A DNA stretch of 40,141 bases. Source: JBBIWA01 sp037439425. GTDB taxonomy: Bacteria > Acidobacteriota > Blastocatellia > RBC074. Shown here one piece after another: positions 32,704 through 40,141 of this stretch. The stretch covers positions 1 to 40,141 of the forward strand of contig JBBIWA010000050.1 in assembly GCA_037439425.1 (NCBI GenBank), read 5' to 3'. The stretch's first letter is position 1; every line of letters starts with the position of its first letter. Below the pieces are notes generated by a model. That model made no database searches and was not told the origin of the DNA. It saw only the letters and a program-made list of their open reading frames with translations. The position numbers and the translations under genes were made by a program.

Positions 32704-34662
32704 ATGAAACGATGGCTTGTGCTAGCTCAACTCCCTTTGGTAGTGGGTTGGATCTTGAGGACACAAATGCCGCCGCCGATAGAGCAAAGCTGGCGAGAGC
32801 CGGTCAAGTATATTGGCAAGCGCAACCCCGATCCGCGATTTTACGACGGCAAACTCCCGCATGCCGTGGGGGTACACCACGTGCAGGTATTCAGATCAAA
32901 TCGATCACAGCCATTAGGCTCTGACACGGTCGGCTGGACATACGCGCACCAACCGTATCTTGCGTACTGGAAGGGCCAATTTTATCTCCAATTCATTCAA
33001 GGGCTCGTCGAAGAGCATAATCCCCCGACCAGAACACTGATGCTGAGTTCTGAAGATGGTTATCGCTGGAGCAATCCCATCATCGTCTTTCCCGAATACG
33101 AACTCCCCGAGATTCACGATGATGAGGCCATCATTCCCGCTGGGACGAAAGCTGTCATGCATCAGCGCATGGGGTGGTACGTAGCGCAGAATGGAAGATT
33201 ACTCGTTTCAGGTTTCTACGGCTATGCAGCCACGCCGCGCCGCGCGCCAAACACCGGCAATGGCTTGGGGAGAGTCGTGAGAGAAGTATACGAAGATGGC
33301 AGCCTCGGACCTATCTACTTCGTCCGCTACAATCGGCACGCGGGGTGGGGAGAACATAATACCCGCTTCCCCTTCTACACGGCGAGCCCCGACAAAGGAT
33401 TCATTGAGGCCTGCAACTTGCTCCTCAGCAACAAGCTGATCACGCTCCAGTGGTGGGAAGAGGATCGAGCCGAAGATGGGTTTTATCCTCTCAACCCGTC
33501 TCAGGTTGTCGAGCCCGACGCGCCCACCGGGAAGGTAACGACTTCGGCAGGTGCAGGCAAGGCATTTTGCTTCTACCGCCGCCCCGATGGCGCTATTGTC
33601 GGCCTCTGGAAGAACCAATACTCATCGCTCAGCCCTGATAACGGCCTGACCTGGCGGCCGATTGTCAAGAACAAGACGCTGTGGACGACGGGTGCGAAGA
33701 CTTGGGGGCAACGTACCGACGATGGAAGATATGTGATCGTGCACAATCAATCACCCACGCGGAGGAACCGATTCCCGATGGCCGCGCTCGTGGGAGAAGA
33801 CGGACACCTCTTCGATCGGATCTTCGCCTTGCGCGGCGAGGTCCCACCGCGACGCTACCAGGGCTTGCACAAAAACCCAGGGGTTCAATACTTCAGAGGC
33901 ATCATCGAGGGGAATGGGAATCCGCCAGGAGACGAGATGTGGATAACCTACTCGGTCAACAAAGAGGATATCTGGATCTCGAGGACTCGCGTGCCCATCA
34001 CAGAGTCTGTTCAAAGCGAGCTCGCTGAAACTTTCGACAGCGTTGCTAGCATAAAGGAACTCTCGCTCTGGAACCTCTATATACCAGCCTGGGCACCGAT
34101 CACAATCGTGGCCGACAGAGCAACAGGAGACCGATATCTCCAGTTACGCGACGAGGAGCCTTACGACTACTGTTATGCCGAAAGGATCTTCCCAAAGAGC
34201 TCGACCAAGACGATCCAGTTCCGGTTCCAGGGCGAGCGCCTGCCGCAGGGCTATGCTGTCGAGATCGAGCTCCAGGATCAAGATGGTAACCGGCCGCTCC
34301 GGCTCCGGATTGACAAAGAATGGTTGTCGTTCGATCTCGGAAAGGTTGAGGCGGAGCCGATTAAGATCGCCCCGGCAAGATGGCATCACGTTGTCCTGAA
34401 GATTGATTGTGCAGCCAAACAATACCGCCTTCAGCTCGATAGCAAGGACTATCCAGAGGCAATCCCTTTCAATGAAGCGGCGGATAATGTTGAGCGTATT
34501 GTCTTCCGCACCGGACCGTATAGAAACCATGTGCCGCCGGAGGTGGCCGAAGCTGGCGCGCCGAAACAATCTGGATTTGACTGCGAAGATCTACCTGGTT
34601 CAGAGCGAAAGGCTCCCCTGATCGTGTTCAATCTCGATGATCTGCGAACAAGCAGCAGATGA
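32704..34662 (+). CDS. Secreted sialidase-like beta-propeller protein (glycan hydrolase or lyase)
   Basis: The 652-residue protein starts at an ATG with GGAGG 9 bases upstream; a GTG-type extension at 32665 is rejected. Residues about 1-20 form a short hydrophobic signal. Residues about 55-430 look like a sialidase-type beta-propeller with Asp-box-like turns SSEDGYRWSNP (115-125) and SPDNGLTWRPI (310-320). Other notable segments are YAHQPYLAYWKGQFYLQF (80-97), MHQRMGWYVAQNGRLLV (152-168) and YNRHAGWGEHN (209-219), with several conserved-looking His and Tyr. The general look resembles proteins annotated as exo-alpha-sialidase in Planctomycetes and the rhamnose-glucuronate lyase propellers, but neither can be proved here. 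The C-terminal about 150 residues form a beta-sandwich of the concanavalin-like type. It probably attacks an extracellular glycan that feeds the pathway upstream. Confidence 0.75.
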   Translation: MKRWLVLAQLPLVVGWILRTQMPPPIEQSWREPVKYIGKRNPDPRFYDGKLPHAVGVHHVQVFRSNRSQPLGSDTVGWTYAHQPYLAYWKGQFYLQFIQGLVEEHNPPTRTLMLSSEDGYRWSNPIIVFPEYELPEIHDDEAIIPAGTKAVMHQRMGWYVAQNGRLLVSGFYGYAATPRRAPNTGNGLGRVVREVYEDGSLGPIYFVRYNRHAGWGEHNTRFPFYTASPDKGFIEACNLLLSNKLITLQWWEEDRAEDGFYPLNPSQVVEPDAPTGKVTTSAGAGKAFCFYRRPDGAIVGLWKNQYSSLSPDNGLTWRPIVKNKTLWTTGAKTWGQRTDDGRYVIVHNQSPTRRNRFPMAALVGEDGHLFDRIFALRGEVPPRRYQGLHKNPGVQYFRGIIEGNGNPPGDEMWITYSVNKEDIWISRTRVPITESVQSELAETFDSVASIKELSLWNLYIPAWAPITIVADRATGDRYLQLRDEEPYDYCYAERIFPKSSTKTIQFRFQGERLPQGYAVEIELQDQDGNRPLRLRIDKEWLSFDLGKVEAEPIKIAPARWHHVVLKIDCAAKQYRLQLDSKDYPEAIPFNEAADNVERIVFRTGPYRNHVPPEVAEAGAPKQSGFDCEDLPGSERKAPLIVFNLDDLRTSSR

Positions 34663-34714
34663 TTCCGGTTCGGCTCTCTCTCTCTGGTGACGAGACAGAG
34701 GCGCAAGCCCTGCT

Positions 34715-35578
34715 ATGGTAAGACAGATTGCCCACATCAGCTACCTGACAGTCGTCTTCTTAGCTGCCTTCACTCTCAGCGCTCAGGAGAGCAGCTTTCG
34801 GTTCCTCGTCATCTCTGATGTTCATATCAGTAGCGACCCAGTGAAGGACCATAAGCTCAAAACTCTGGTCACTAGTATCAATCAAGGTGAAATGGGAAGA
34901 GTCGACTTCTTGATGCTCACTGGTGACAATGTTGCCTGCTACTTTGCAGATAGGAGAGAACGAAGAACTCCGGCCCACAATCGAGCTGCGAAGCTAGTAA
35001 GTCTGCTTAGCAGTCTCAGCCTACCGTATTATCTCGCGCTTGGAAATCATGACTATCGGATTGACAAAGAAGCGGACTCCGACACTAATTTCACCCGAGA
35101 GCAAATTGACACGATGGAGACGCTGTGGAAAGAGGATGCTTCCCTTCAGCCTTTCTATGCCTTTGATCACAAGGGCTGGAAGTTTGTCGTCCTAAACAGC
35201 ATGCGCGGGCGACACCTCGGTCGTTTCTTCGATGACGACCAATTAGCAATGTTAGAGGCGGAGCTGCTTCAAGGAAAACCAGCTATGTTGTTCTTCCACC
35301 ATCCGCTTCAAACGGATCATCCGCGCATCTGGTGCAAGCCGAAAGATCTGATCACCCCTAAGAGGGAAGCTCGATTCTATGATCTCCTGCAAAAGCATAA
35401 GAAGACGATCAAGGGGATCTTCGTCGGACACGGGCATCGGTGGAATGACGATCTGCTATTCGACTCGATTCGAGTCTACCAAACGACAACATTCGGCGAG
35501 CGCGCGCAAAACGCGGGATACTTCATCGAAGTAAATCGTTCAGACCTCTCCTTCATCTGTACTCGATTTGAACGATGA
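34715..35578 (+). CDS. Secreted calcineurin-like metallophosphoesterase
   Basis: This is a binuclear metal phosphoesterase acting outside the cytoplasm. The 287-residue protein has a hydrophobic N-terminus (about 8-24, ending SAQ) that looks like a signal peptide. All family metal motifs are present in order: ISDVH (33-37), GDN (70-72), GNHD (111-114), FFHHPL and GHGHRW. Proteins of this type hydrolyse phosphomonoesters, cyclic nucleotides or other phosphate esters; the substrate is unknown. It lies 52 bases after the propeller gene and 21 bases before the LamG gene, all on one strand, suggesting that the three secreted enzymes are co-expressed and might attack a phosphate-bearing glycan or lipid. 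The ribosome site before the ATG is weak. Confidence 0.85.
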   Translation: MVRQIAHISYLTVVFLAAFTLSAQESSFRFLVISDVHISSDPVKDHKLKTLVTSINQGEMGRVDFLMLTGDNVACYFADRRERRTPAHNRAAKLVSLLSSLSLPYYLALGNHDYRIDKEADSDTNFTREQIDTMETLWKEDASLQPFYAFDHKGWKFVVLNSMRGRHLGRFFDDDQLAMLEAELLQGKPAMLFFHHPLQTDHPRIWCKPKDLITPKREARFYDLLQKHKKTIKGIFVGHGHRWNDDLLFDSIRVYQTTTFGERAQNAGYFIEVNRSDLSFICTRFER

Positions 35579-35599
35579 GATAACTACCAAGGAGAAACT

Positions 35600-38044
35600 A
35601 TGGGCTCTCGCTTAGTGCTTTTGATCACCCTATGGCTCCTTTGGGCGTCTGCTGCGTCCGCACAGACCATAGCACTTTACACTTTTGACGAGCCACAAGG
35701 ATTGTATCCGAGTTCGGTCATCAGTGACCTATCAGACAACGATTATCCATTAGTCCTGGGACTTGGTGGAATGATCGTCGCGGGGAAGTTCGGCAATGCA
35801 TTGCAGCCCATCGAGCAACCGCGGCCTACTATTCCGAAAACCGGCAACGGCCGGCAGGAGGTACTTTTCGGACTCGTTTCGCTACCAGCGCCACCGGGGC
35901 GGAAGACGCCACCGTTGAGTTGGGAGAATGCAAACTTTTGCGCTCTTATGACAGCCGGAGAAGGCCATCTTAGGAAGGAGGTCGGGTTTGCCAATCCAAC
36001 GCACACGAAACTGAATCTCGGAGCGTTCGACTGGACGATCGAATTCTGGTTTCAATTTAGCGGAAACGCACAAACCAGCGGGGTCGTCTTCGAGCTCGGG
36101 CAAGGACCGCGCGCAGACAGCGGAATCGTGACCCAGCTCGTGCTCGAAAAGGGCTTGCAAGCATTTCGCTTCATCAATGTTCCAGGTGGGATTTCTTTGT
36201 CCATCCCCACAAACCGTGCTGCACTGAGCAATTCCCTCTGGCACCATATCGCCTTTGTCTACGATGCGGCCACAGGGCAGATGCGACACTACGTTGATGG
36301 GAGCCTACAGCCCCTGCCGGAGAAGGTGAAGATCAAGTCAGTGCCCTCTGGGGAGGAAGCCTATCTCAGCCTCGGTCGGGATGGCCTGTGGGAGAAGCCC
36401 TTGCCGGGGAGACTCGATGAATTGCGCTTCTCCGAAGGCCAGGTCTACCTCAAAGATTTCACTCCCCCGAAGAGTTTCTCCCCCTTATACAACGACAGCT
36501 ACACCAGAGATGAGTTGCGACAAGGTCCACCGTTGCTGTTCGCTGAGCGAGGCAAAGAGAGCACACCGATCAGGCTCCTTGGTCGGAAGTACCTCTTTAT
36601 TGATGATGCAATCGTCGCCTCAATGAAGAACATACAGTTCACCGCGAATCCGCCTCGGTACGTCGAGAGAGTGATGAGTAACATCCGAGGCACATTCCGA
36701 AAACACTTGACCGTGATCGAGGATGAGGCCGGGCGGATACGCCTCTATACGGCTGTGGAAGACGACCATCTTGCTGTCTGGATTTCGGAGGATGGAAAAC
36801 ATTTTGTTGCGCCAGACCTCGGTGGCAGCAGAACTGGCGAAAGAAAAAACATAGTACTGGCTGAGCCAGCCGGGACAGGACAAGTCTTCATCGACGAGAA
36901 TGCTCCGCCGCAAGAGCGTTGGCGCTACCTCAGCGGTTTTCAGGGACGAGGGATTTTTCTCTATCTCTCTCCCGATGGATTTACCTTCACAAGAATCAAG
37001 ACTGCCGTGCTTCCCTTTCGAGCCGGTTCGCAAAGCAATATCTTCTACGACGATCAGCGCCAAGCCTATCTCTCCTACCATCGTTCCGACCTCTGGGCCA
37101 CTGCGACCGGGGAGACGGAGCGAGGATTTGTGATGACGTATGCGACCGACCTCAAGCGACCGTGGGCGTTCACCCCATTAACTCAGCAAGAGCAGCTTAA
37201 GCGAGCAAAGGAGGAGAGAACGCATCATCTCCTTCCTTGGTACCTCGATAACGGCCCGCTTACCCCGGGCGGATTTGGATTCGAATATCCCAGAATCTTT
37301 GCGCCCAGCGATACGCTTGACCCTTCCAGTACAGATATCTACGTACCGAAGGCATTGAAATATCCCTGGGCGCCTGACGTATATCTCGCCTTTCCGGTGA
37401 TCTACTTCCACTATGAAGGGGAGACGCATCCGCCGAGGAAAGCCTTGACTGAAGGGCCAGAAGGGTTCCGGGGTGGGCCAATCGAGAGCCAGCTGGCTGT
37501 GAGTCGAGACGGTCTGCAATGGAAGCGCTACCCGAGGCCAGCCTACATTCCTATTGGCAAATATGACGGTGATGAGATTAAGCAGATCTACCCGGCCCAA
37601 GGATTGGTGCGACGCGGTGATGAGATCTGGCAGTACTTCTTCGGAGATGAACTCTATCATTCGAGCCCAGGACGGGCTACAGCTAAACGTGGTGTCTATC
37701 GAGTTGTGCAGCGGCTCGATGGATTTGTCTCTGCCGATAGCCCGTATGACAAGGAAGCCTACCTCATCACCAAACCATTCGTCTTCGAAGGCAGTCGGTT
37801 GGTCTTGAACATCAATACCTCGGCAACAGGATATGCACAGGTGGGGTTTGTAGACGCTGATGGCAAACCGATCGTAGGCTTTTCACTCGACGAGTGCCTC
37901 TACATCAACACCAACTCCACCGAGCACGAGGTAAAATGGCTTGAGCGAGGGAAAGATGTATCACCGCTGGAGGGGAAAATTGTTCGGCTCGAGTTCCGAA
38001 TGCGTGGAACGAAGCTGTATGCTATGCAGTTCGTCAAACGCTAA
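35600..38044 (+). CDS. Secreted LamG plus beta-propeller glycan-active protein
   Basis: The 814-residue protein follows AAGGAG at 7 bases and has a signal peptide (1-21, WASAASA). Residues about 22-290 are a LamG/concanavalin-like lectin domain, with the hallmarks LGAFDWTIEFWFQF, LWHHIAFVYDAATGQMRHYVDG and LPGRLDELRFS. From about 310 to 700 is a five-bladed-propeller-like region (YLFIDDAIVASMKN, AVWISEDGKHF, RGIFLYLSPDGFTF, QSNIFYDDQRQAYLSYHRSD) that resembles GH43/GH32 or similar hydrolases in style, although catalytic residues cannot be assigned. The C-terminus is another small beta-domain (YAQVGFVDADGKPIVGFSLDE). Similar two-module proteins in polysaccharide loci bind and cut glycans. It is the last gene of the co-oriented block. 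Confidence 0.75.
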   Translation: MGSRLVLLITLWLLWASAASAQTIALYTFDEPQGLYPSSVISDLSDNDYPLVLGLGGMIVAGKFGNALQPIEQPRPTIPKTGNGRQEVLFGLVSLPAPPGRKTPPLSWENANFCALMTAGEGHLRKEVGFANPTHTKLNLGAFDWTIEFWFQFSGNAQTSGVVFELGQGPRADSGIVTQLVLEKGLQAFRFINVPGGISLSIPTNRAALSNSLWHHIAFVYDAATGQMRHYVDGSLQPLPEKVKIKSVPSGEEAYLSLGRDGLWEKPLPGRLDELRFSEGQVYLKDFTPPKSFSPLYNDSYTRDELRQGPPLLFAERGKESTPIRLLGRKYLFIDDAIVASMKNIQFTANPPRYVERVMSNIRGTFRKHLTVIEDEAGRIRLYTAVEDDHLAVWISEDGKHFVAPDLGGSRTGERKNIVLAEPAGTGQVFIDENAPPQERWRYLSGFQGRGIFLYLSPDGFTFTRIKTAVLPFRAGSQSNIFYDDQRQAYLSYHRSDLWATATGETERGFVMTYATDLKRPWAFTPLTQQEQLKRAKEERTHHLLPWYLDNGPLTPGGFGFEYPRIFAPSDTLDPSSTDIYVPKALKYPWAPDVYLAFPVIYFHYEGETHPPRKALTEGPEGFRGGPIESQLAVSRDGLQWKRYPRPAYIPIGKYDGDEIKQIYPAQGLVRRGDEIWQYFFGDELYHSSPGRATAKRGVYRVVQRLDGFVSADSPYDKEAYLITKPFVFEGSRLVLNINTSATGYAQVGFVDADGKPIVGFSLDECLYINTNSTEHEVKWLERGKDVSPLEGKIVRLEFRMRGTKLYAMQFVKR

Positions 38045-38160
38045 GAGAGCTGCTGATAGTTGAGTAGTGAATCCCAAATCCGATTCGACTCACCACCTTG
38101 GGAGATTTCAGGGCCAGAGCTTGCACCAGGTTCGCAGAGGCCGGGTGGTGAAGCTCCGGT

Positions 38161-38957
38161 TCAGGACAGGAACACGCCCTGGAAAGTTAATCGAATGTTG
38201 CCCACTTGGGGCGCGTAACCAGCCCTCAGGCGGGCATCAGAACATGCAAGACCGCCTAGCAGCTTCGTCCCTGGGCAAAGAGTCCTTGCGAACTGAAGCA
38301 CCCAGGCAGATTCGCCAAGACTGTAACTCCTTACCAGATTGCACTCCCCAGCAAATAAGCCATACGGATCCACCAGGTTCACCGGATCATTCTCAACATA
38401 ACTGTAGCGATTGAAACTCTGTGAATTGCTCGCATCCGCTGCCGCCACACTCAATGGATCTGCTTGCAAGAACCGCCCCAGCTGGTGAGCATACATCCGC
38501 GCCTTCGCATAGTGCAGATTACTCCCCCAATCCCACTCATAGCCCGTGAACCGATGATTGTTGAAGAGTGAACCATTCGACTCTGTCAACTTCTGCCCCT
38601 GCGGATCATACTCTCCGCTGAAGGCTTCCGTGGTATCACTCCTGGTCAGCTTCCTGGCCGTCCCCAGATGATCAGCGTGCACCCAGTAGAATTCTCCATC
38701 GTGCGCAAGCAGCGCTACCGGCTGATTTCCACCCAGAGAGACAAAGGCTCGATAGACTGTCCCACTCCCAGTGATCTCGACTAACGGCTGATTGAGCACT
38801 GAAGACCATAGCACATAGATCGGATCATAGCCCCCTTGCCGCCACCTCTCCCGCCGCCCATCCCCATCATACCCATAGCTGTTGGCTGGTAAACCAATCT
38901 GTACGAGCCGATTCGCCCTTTGATTTGACGTGAGGTTCTGTGACAGCGCTCTCAGTT
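38161..38957 (-). pseudogene. RHS-family C-terminal fragment, 5'-truncated
   Basis: The minus-strand frame reads, from about 38957, NSYGYDGDGRRERWRQGGYDPI and continues to an ATG-containing stretch at 38814 and a stop at 38161. It shows the RHS core end: HADHLGTARKLTRSD, FTGYEWDWGSNLHYAKARMY, LGRFLQADPL and NRYSYVENDPVNLVDPYG. After that comes a variable tip of about 65 residues with no recognised toxin motif (LVRSYSLGESAWVLQFAR, then CSDARLRAGY). A stop lies just upstream of 38957 and the large RHS body is missing, so this is a fragment rather than an intact polymorphic toxin. No immunity-like gene follows it. It overlaps the lipoprotein gene end by a few bases and is converging with the LamG gene. 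Confidence 0.75.
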
Positions 38958-39629
38958 AGGTGGGCAGAGGGGCATGATTGGCGAGCCGTGACCTTCAGGA
39001 TTGGGTAATGTCTCCTTCTCACCAATCTGCTGAAAACTATTGCCCAGCCATTTATAACAAGTACGTGTAAAAACTGTTGGACAACAAGTCCCTTTACTGC
39101 CAGCCGGATCGTAGAGTTCAGTTACCAGCTCGCCGTTCTCTGCATACACGCGCCGCAGGCCACCGTCGGCGCGATCTCCAGAAGAGAATGCCCAAAGTAA
39201 CTTTGGATACTCATCCTCCAACGCACAAATATATGTAACATGTGGCATCCCTGAGCCTTTGACGCTAATACCTAGAGTCACCATTGCCTCTTCTGTTCCA
39301 TCACCAGTTGCATCGCCATAGACAATGTAGCCTAAATACAGTGGAGGAAAGTCGTTCCCTATATGCTTCCCGTTGCGAAGCGCAAAACTTTTCATTGGGC
39401 CTTTATTGAGGGTAGCTACCCAAGGATATGTGAAATTCGCAAAGTCTGTCGAGCGAATCGTTTGGCTGGCTGGAGGAGATGGCTGAATCCCTGCACGACT
39501 TTGTTCTTGGGAGCCACTTGTCTGCAATGGCAGCGACTTATCTCCACTCTTGCTAGTGGAACAGGCCGTTAGTATCCCCAAAGTGGCCCACAATACAATA
39601 CACATCCTTTGGAGGCAGTTGGTATGCAT
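38952..39629 (-). CDS. Hypothetical lipoprotein
   Basis: The 225-residue protein starts after AAGGAG at 6 bases. Its N-terminus is a lipoprotein signal with a lipobox L-T-A-C23 (LGILTACSTS), followed by a Ser/Gln/Pro-rich linker to about residue 60. The rest is a compact domain with YLGYIVYGDATGDGTEEAMVTLGI, which looks like an FG-GAP/EF-like DxTGDGxEE turn, and two Cys in GTCCPTVFTRTCYKWLGN. The function is unknown; the acidic-turn motif suggests a calcium-binding or beta-propeller-like module. It probably sits on the outer membrane. The gene is placed directly before the RHS fragment and on the same strand, but no functional link is proved. Confidence 0.7.
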   Translation of the reverse strand: MHTNCLQRMCIVLWATLGILTACSTSKSGDKSLPLQTSGSQEQSRAGIQPSPPASQTIRSTDFANFTYPWVATLNKGPMKSFALRNGKHIGNDFPPLYLGYIVYGDATGDGTEEAMVTLGISVKGSGMPHVTYICALEDEYPKLLWAFSSGDRADGGLRRVYAENGELVTELYDPAGSKGTCCPTVFTRTCYKWLGNSFQQIGEKETLPNPEGHGSPIMPLCPPN

Positions 39630-39912
39630 ATGATACTCCTTGCAGATTGAATTGGTGCCTCTTATCTACCTGTCAACAAGCATTTGAAAAATGCGTCAAA
39701 TCCTGGTGCCATCTTATTAAATTGATTAACGGTGTCCTTTCGGCAATCGTCCGTTGACAGGCTCGCGCGGCTTATGATCGAGCTTCTTAACCTCCTGCGG
39801 CCGCCGCTACCTGGATTCGCCAAGCGTTCGTGATTTATGACCGCCCTTTCCTCTATCGTTTCCAGCGATGCAAGATCTTAACTTTGGAGATATTGAGATG
39901 GATTCGATTCCT
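39630..39912. other. Non-coding gap, no clear feature
   Basis: No supported gene, RNA or repeat is seen in this stretch upstream of the lipoprotein gene. The promoter of that gene should lie here, but no convincing -35/-10 pair was identified. A minus-strand reading frame at 39807-39995 has no start signal or recognisable motif. Confidence 0.3.
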
Positions 39913-39995
39913 GACGAACTCTGCTTGAACTCGAAGCCTGCTTCGATCAGTGGCGGGCAAACCGCAAATCCCAGTCCGAACCCATCCCTGATCAA
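39913..39995 (+). other. Possible short remnant of an IS-associated small protein
   Basis: One plus-strand frame reads LELEACFDQWRANRKSQSEPIP, which recalls the QWRxxRKxxxxIPxxLW pattern of small proteins found next to insertion sequences. The frame is closed on its 5' side by a TGA and no ATG with a ribosome site starts it. It is at most a decayed fragment or an accident at the window edge. Confidence 0.2.
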
Positions 39996-40141
39996 CTACA
40001 ACGACCCGACCGACAGCGCCTCACTCTCGCTCGTCTCATCCTTGGACTTCTCCTTCTTCACGGTTCCCACCAGATCCTTCGCGGCGGCATCAGTATCGCC
40101 GACCTCATCCTTCTTCTCGTCATTCTTCTTCTCCTCATCCT
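39996..40141 (-). CDS. C-terminus of a charged, lysine/glutamate-rich protein (partial)
   Basis: On the minus strand, a frame enters from the right edge and stops at 39996-39998 (TAG). It encodes about 48 residues, starting DEEKKNDEKKDEVGDTD and ending SESEALSVGSL, strongly charged and rich in Lys, Glu and Asp with a high share of G/C in third codon positions. No domain is recognisable. The opposite strand in the same stretch reads as Ser/Phe-rich low complexity, so the minus frame is preferred, but only the rest of the gene would prove it. Confidence 0.35.
   Translation of the reverse strand, partial: DEEKKNDEKKDEVGDTDAAAKDLVGTVKKEKSKDETSESEALSVGSL

Noticed and set aside
38161..38957. Complete RHS toxin-immunity system
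   Set aside because: Only the C-terminal core and tip are present, closed upstream by a stop, and no immunity-type gene follows.
1..40141. CRISPR array, tRNA, rRNA or prophage
   Set aside because: No spaced identical repeats of 25-40 bases, no clover-leaf with CCA or GGTTCGA-type arm, no rRNA stretch and no phage structural genes were seen.

Overview
This window looks like part of a chromosome from a moderately GC-rich, diderm, LPS-making soil- or water-type bacterium. The best guess is an Acidobacteriota member, possibly Blastocatellia. The reasons are a large TonB-dependent receptor with an N-terminal carboxypeptidase-regulatory-like domain, lipid A genes (lpxB and an LpxL-type acyltransferase), very large TPR proteins, RHS debris and decayed insertion sequences. 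No rRNA, tRNA, CRISPR array or phage module was seen, so the taxonomy is an inference from gene style only.

Layout. 1-2344 is a mobile-element graveyard: a broken IS1380-type transposase whose 3' end runs into a decayed, oppositely oriented tnpB remnant. 2345-6148 (minus strand) is a MacA/MacB-like tripartite export set: adaptor, ATPase, permease. Divergent from it, 6470-8184 (plus) encodes an ECF sigma factor, a zinc-finger membrane anti-sigma factor and a small Spy/CpxP-like membrane protein, the latter two joined by ATGA overlaps; together with MacAB this looks like an envelope-stress unit. 8253-19866 (minus) is mostly housekeeping: lpxB, an lpxL-like acyltransferase, a secreted TPR protein, a DEDDh exonuclease, an inositol-monophosphatase-family enzyme, a zinc-ribbon/DUF2007-like protein, a conserved protein of uncertain function and a 1672-residue TPR protein with an embedded C39-like cysteine-peptidase domain.

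20318-38044 (plus) is the most interesting block, a co-oriented catabolic locus: LacI regulator, TonB receptor, sulfatase, iron-dependent alcohol dehydrogenase, DapA/NanA-family aldolase, PdxA2-like dehydrogenase, DUF1537-family acid-sugar kinase, sodium:solute symporter, a secreted sialidase-like beta-propeller protein, a secreted metallophosphoesterase and a secreted LamG plus beta-propeller protein. The kinase and PdxA2-like pair is the known signature of four-carbon acid-sugar breakdown (phosphorylation, then oxidative decarboxylation to DHAP). The sulfatase and propeller proteins suggest that the sugar acid is released from a sulfated or uronate-bearing glycan. The combination of all these parts is the best candidate for an undescribed pathway.

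38161-40141 holds a 5'-truncated RHS C-terminal fragment, a small lipoprotein, and low-confidence partial coding signals at the edge.

The intergenic DNA is unusually structured. Five gaps carry degenerate 7-bp-period repeats around a TGA core, two gaps around macA carry TAGCTC repeats, a perfect 15-mer occurs in inverted orientation at 109-123 and 32616-32630, and the 330-bp gap in front of the sulfatase contains four consecutive perfect inverted repeats, the last of which would hide a strong Shine-Dalgarno sequence.
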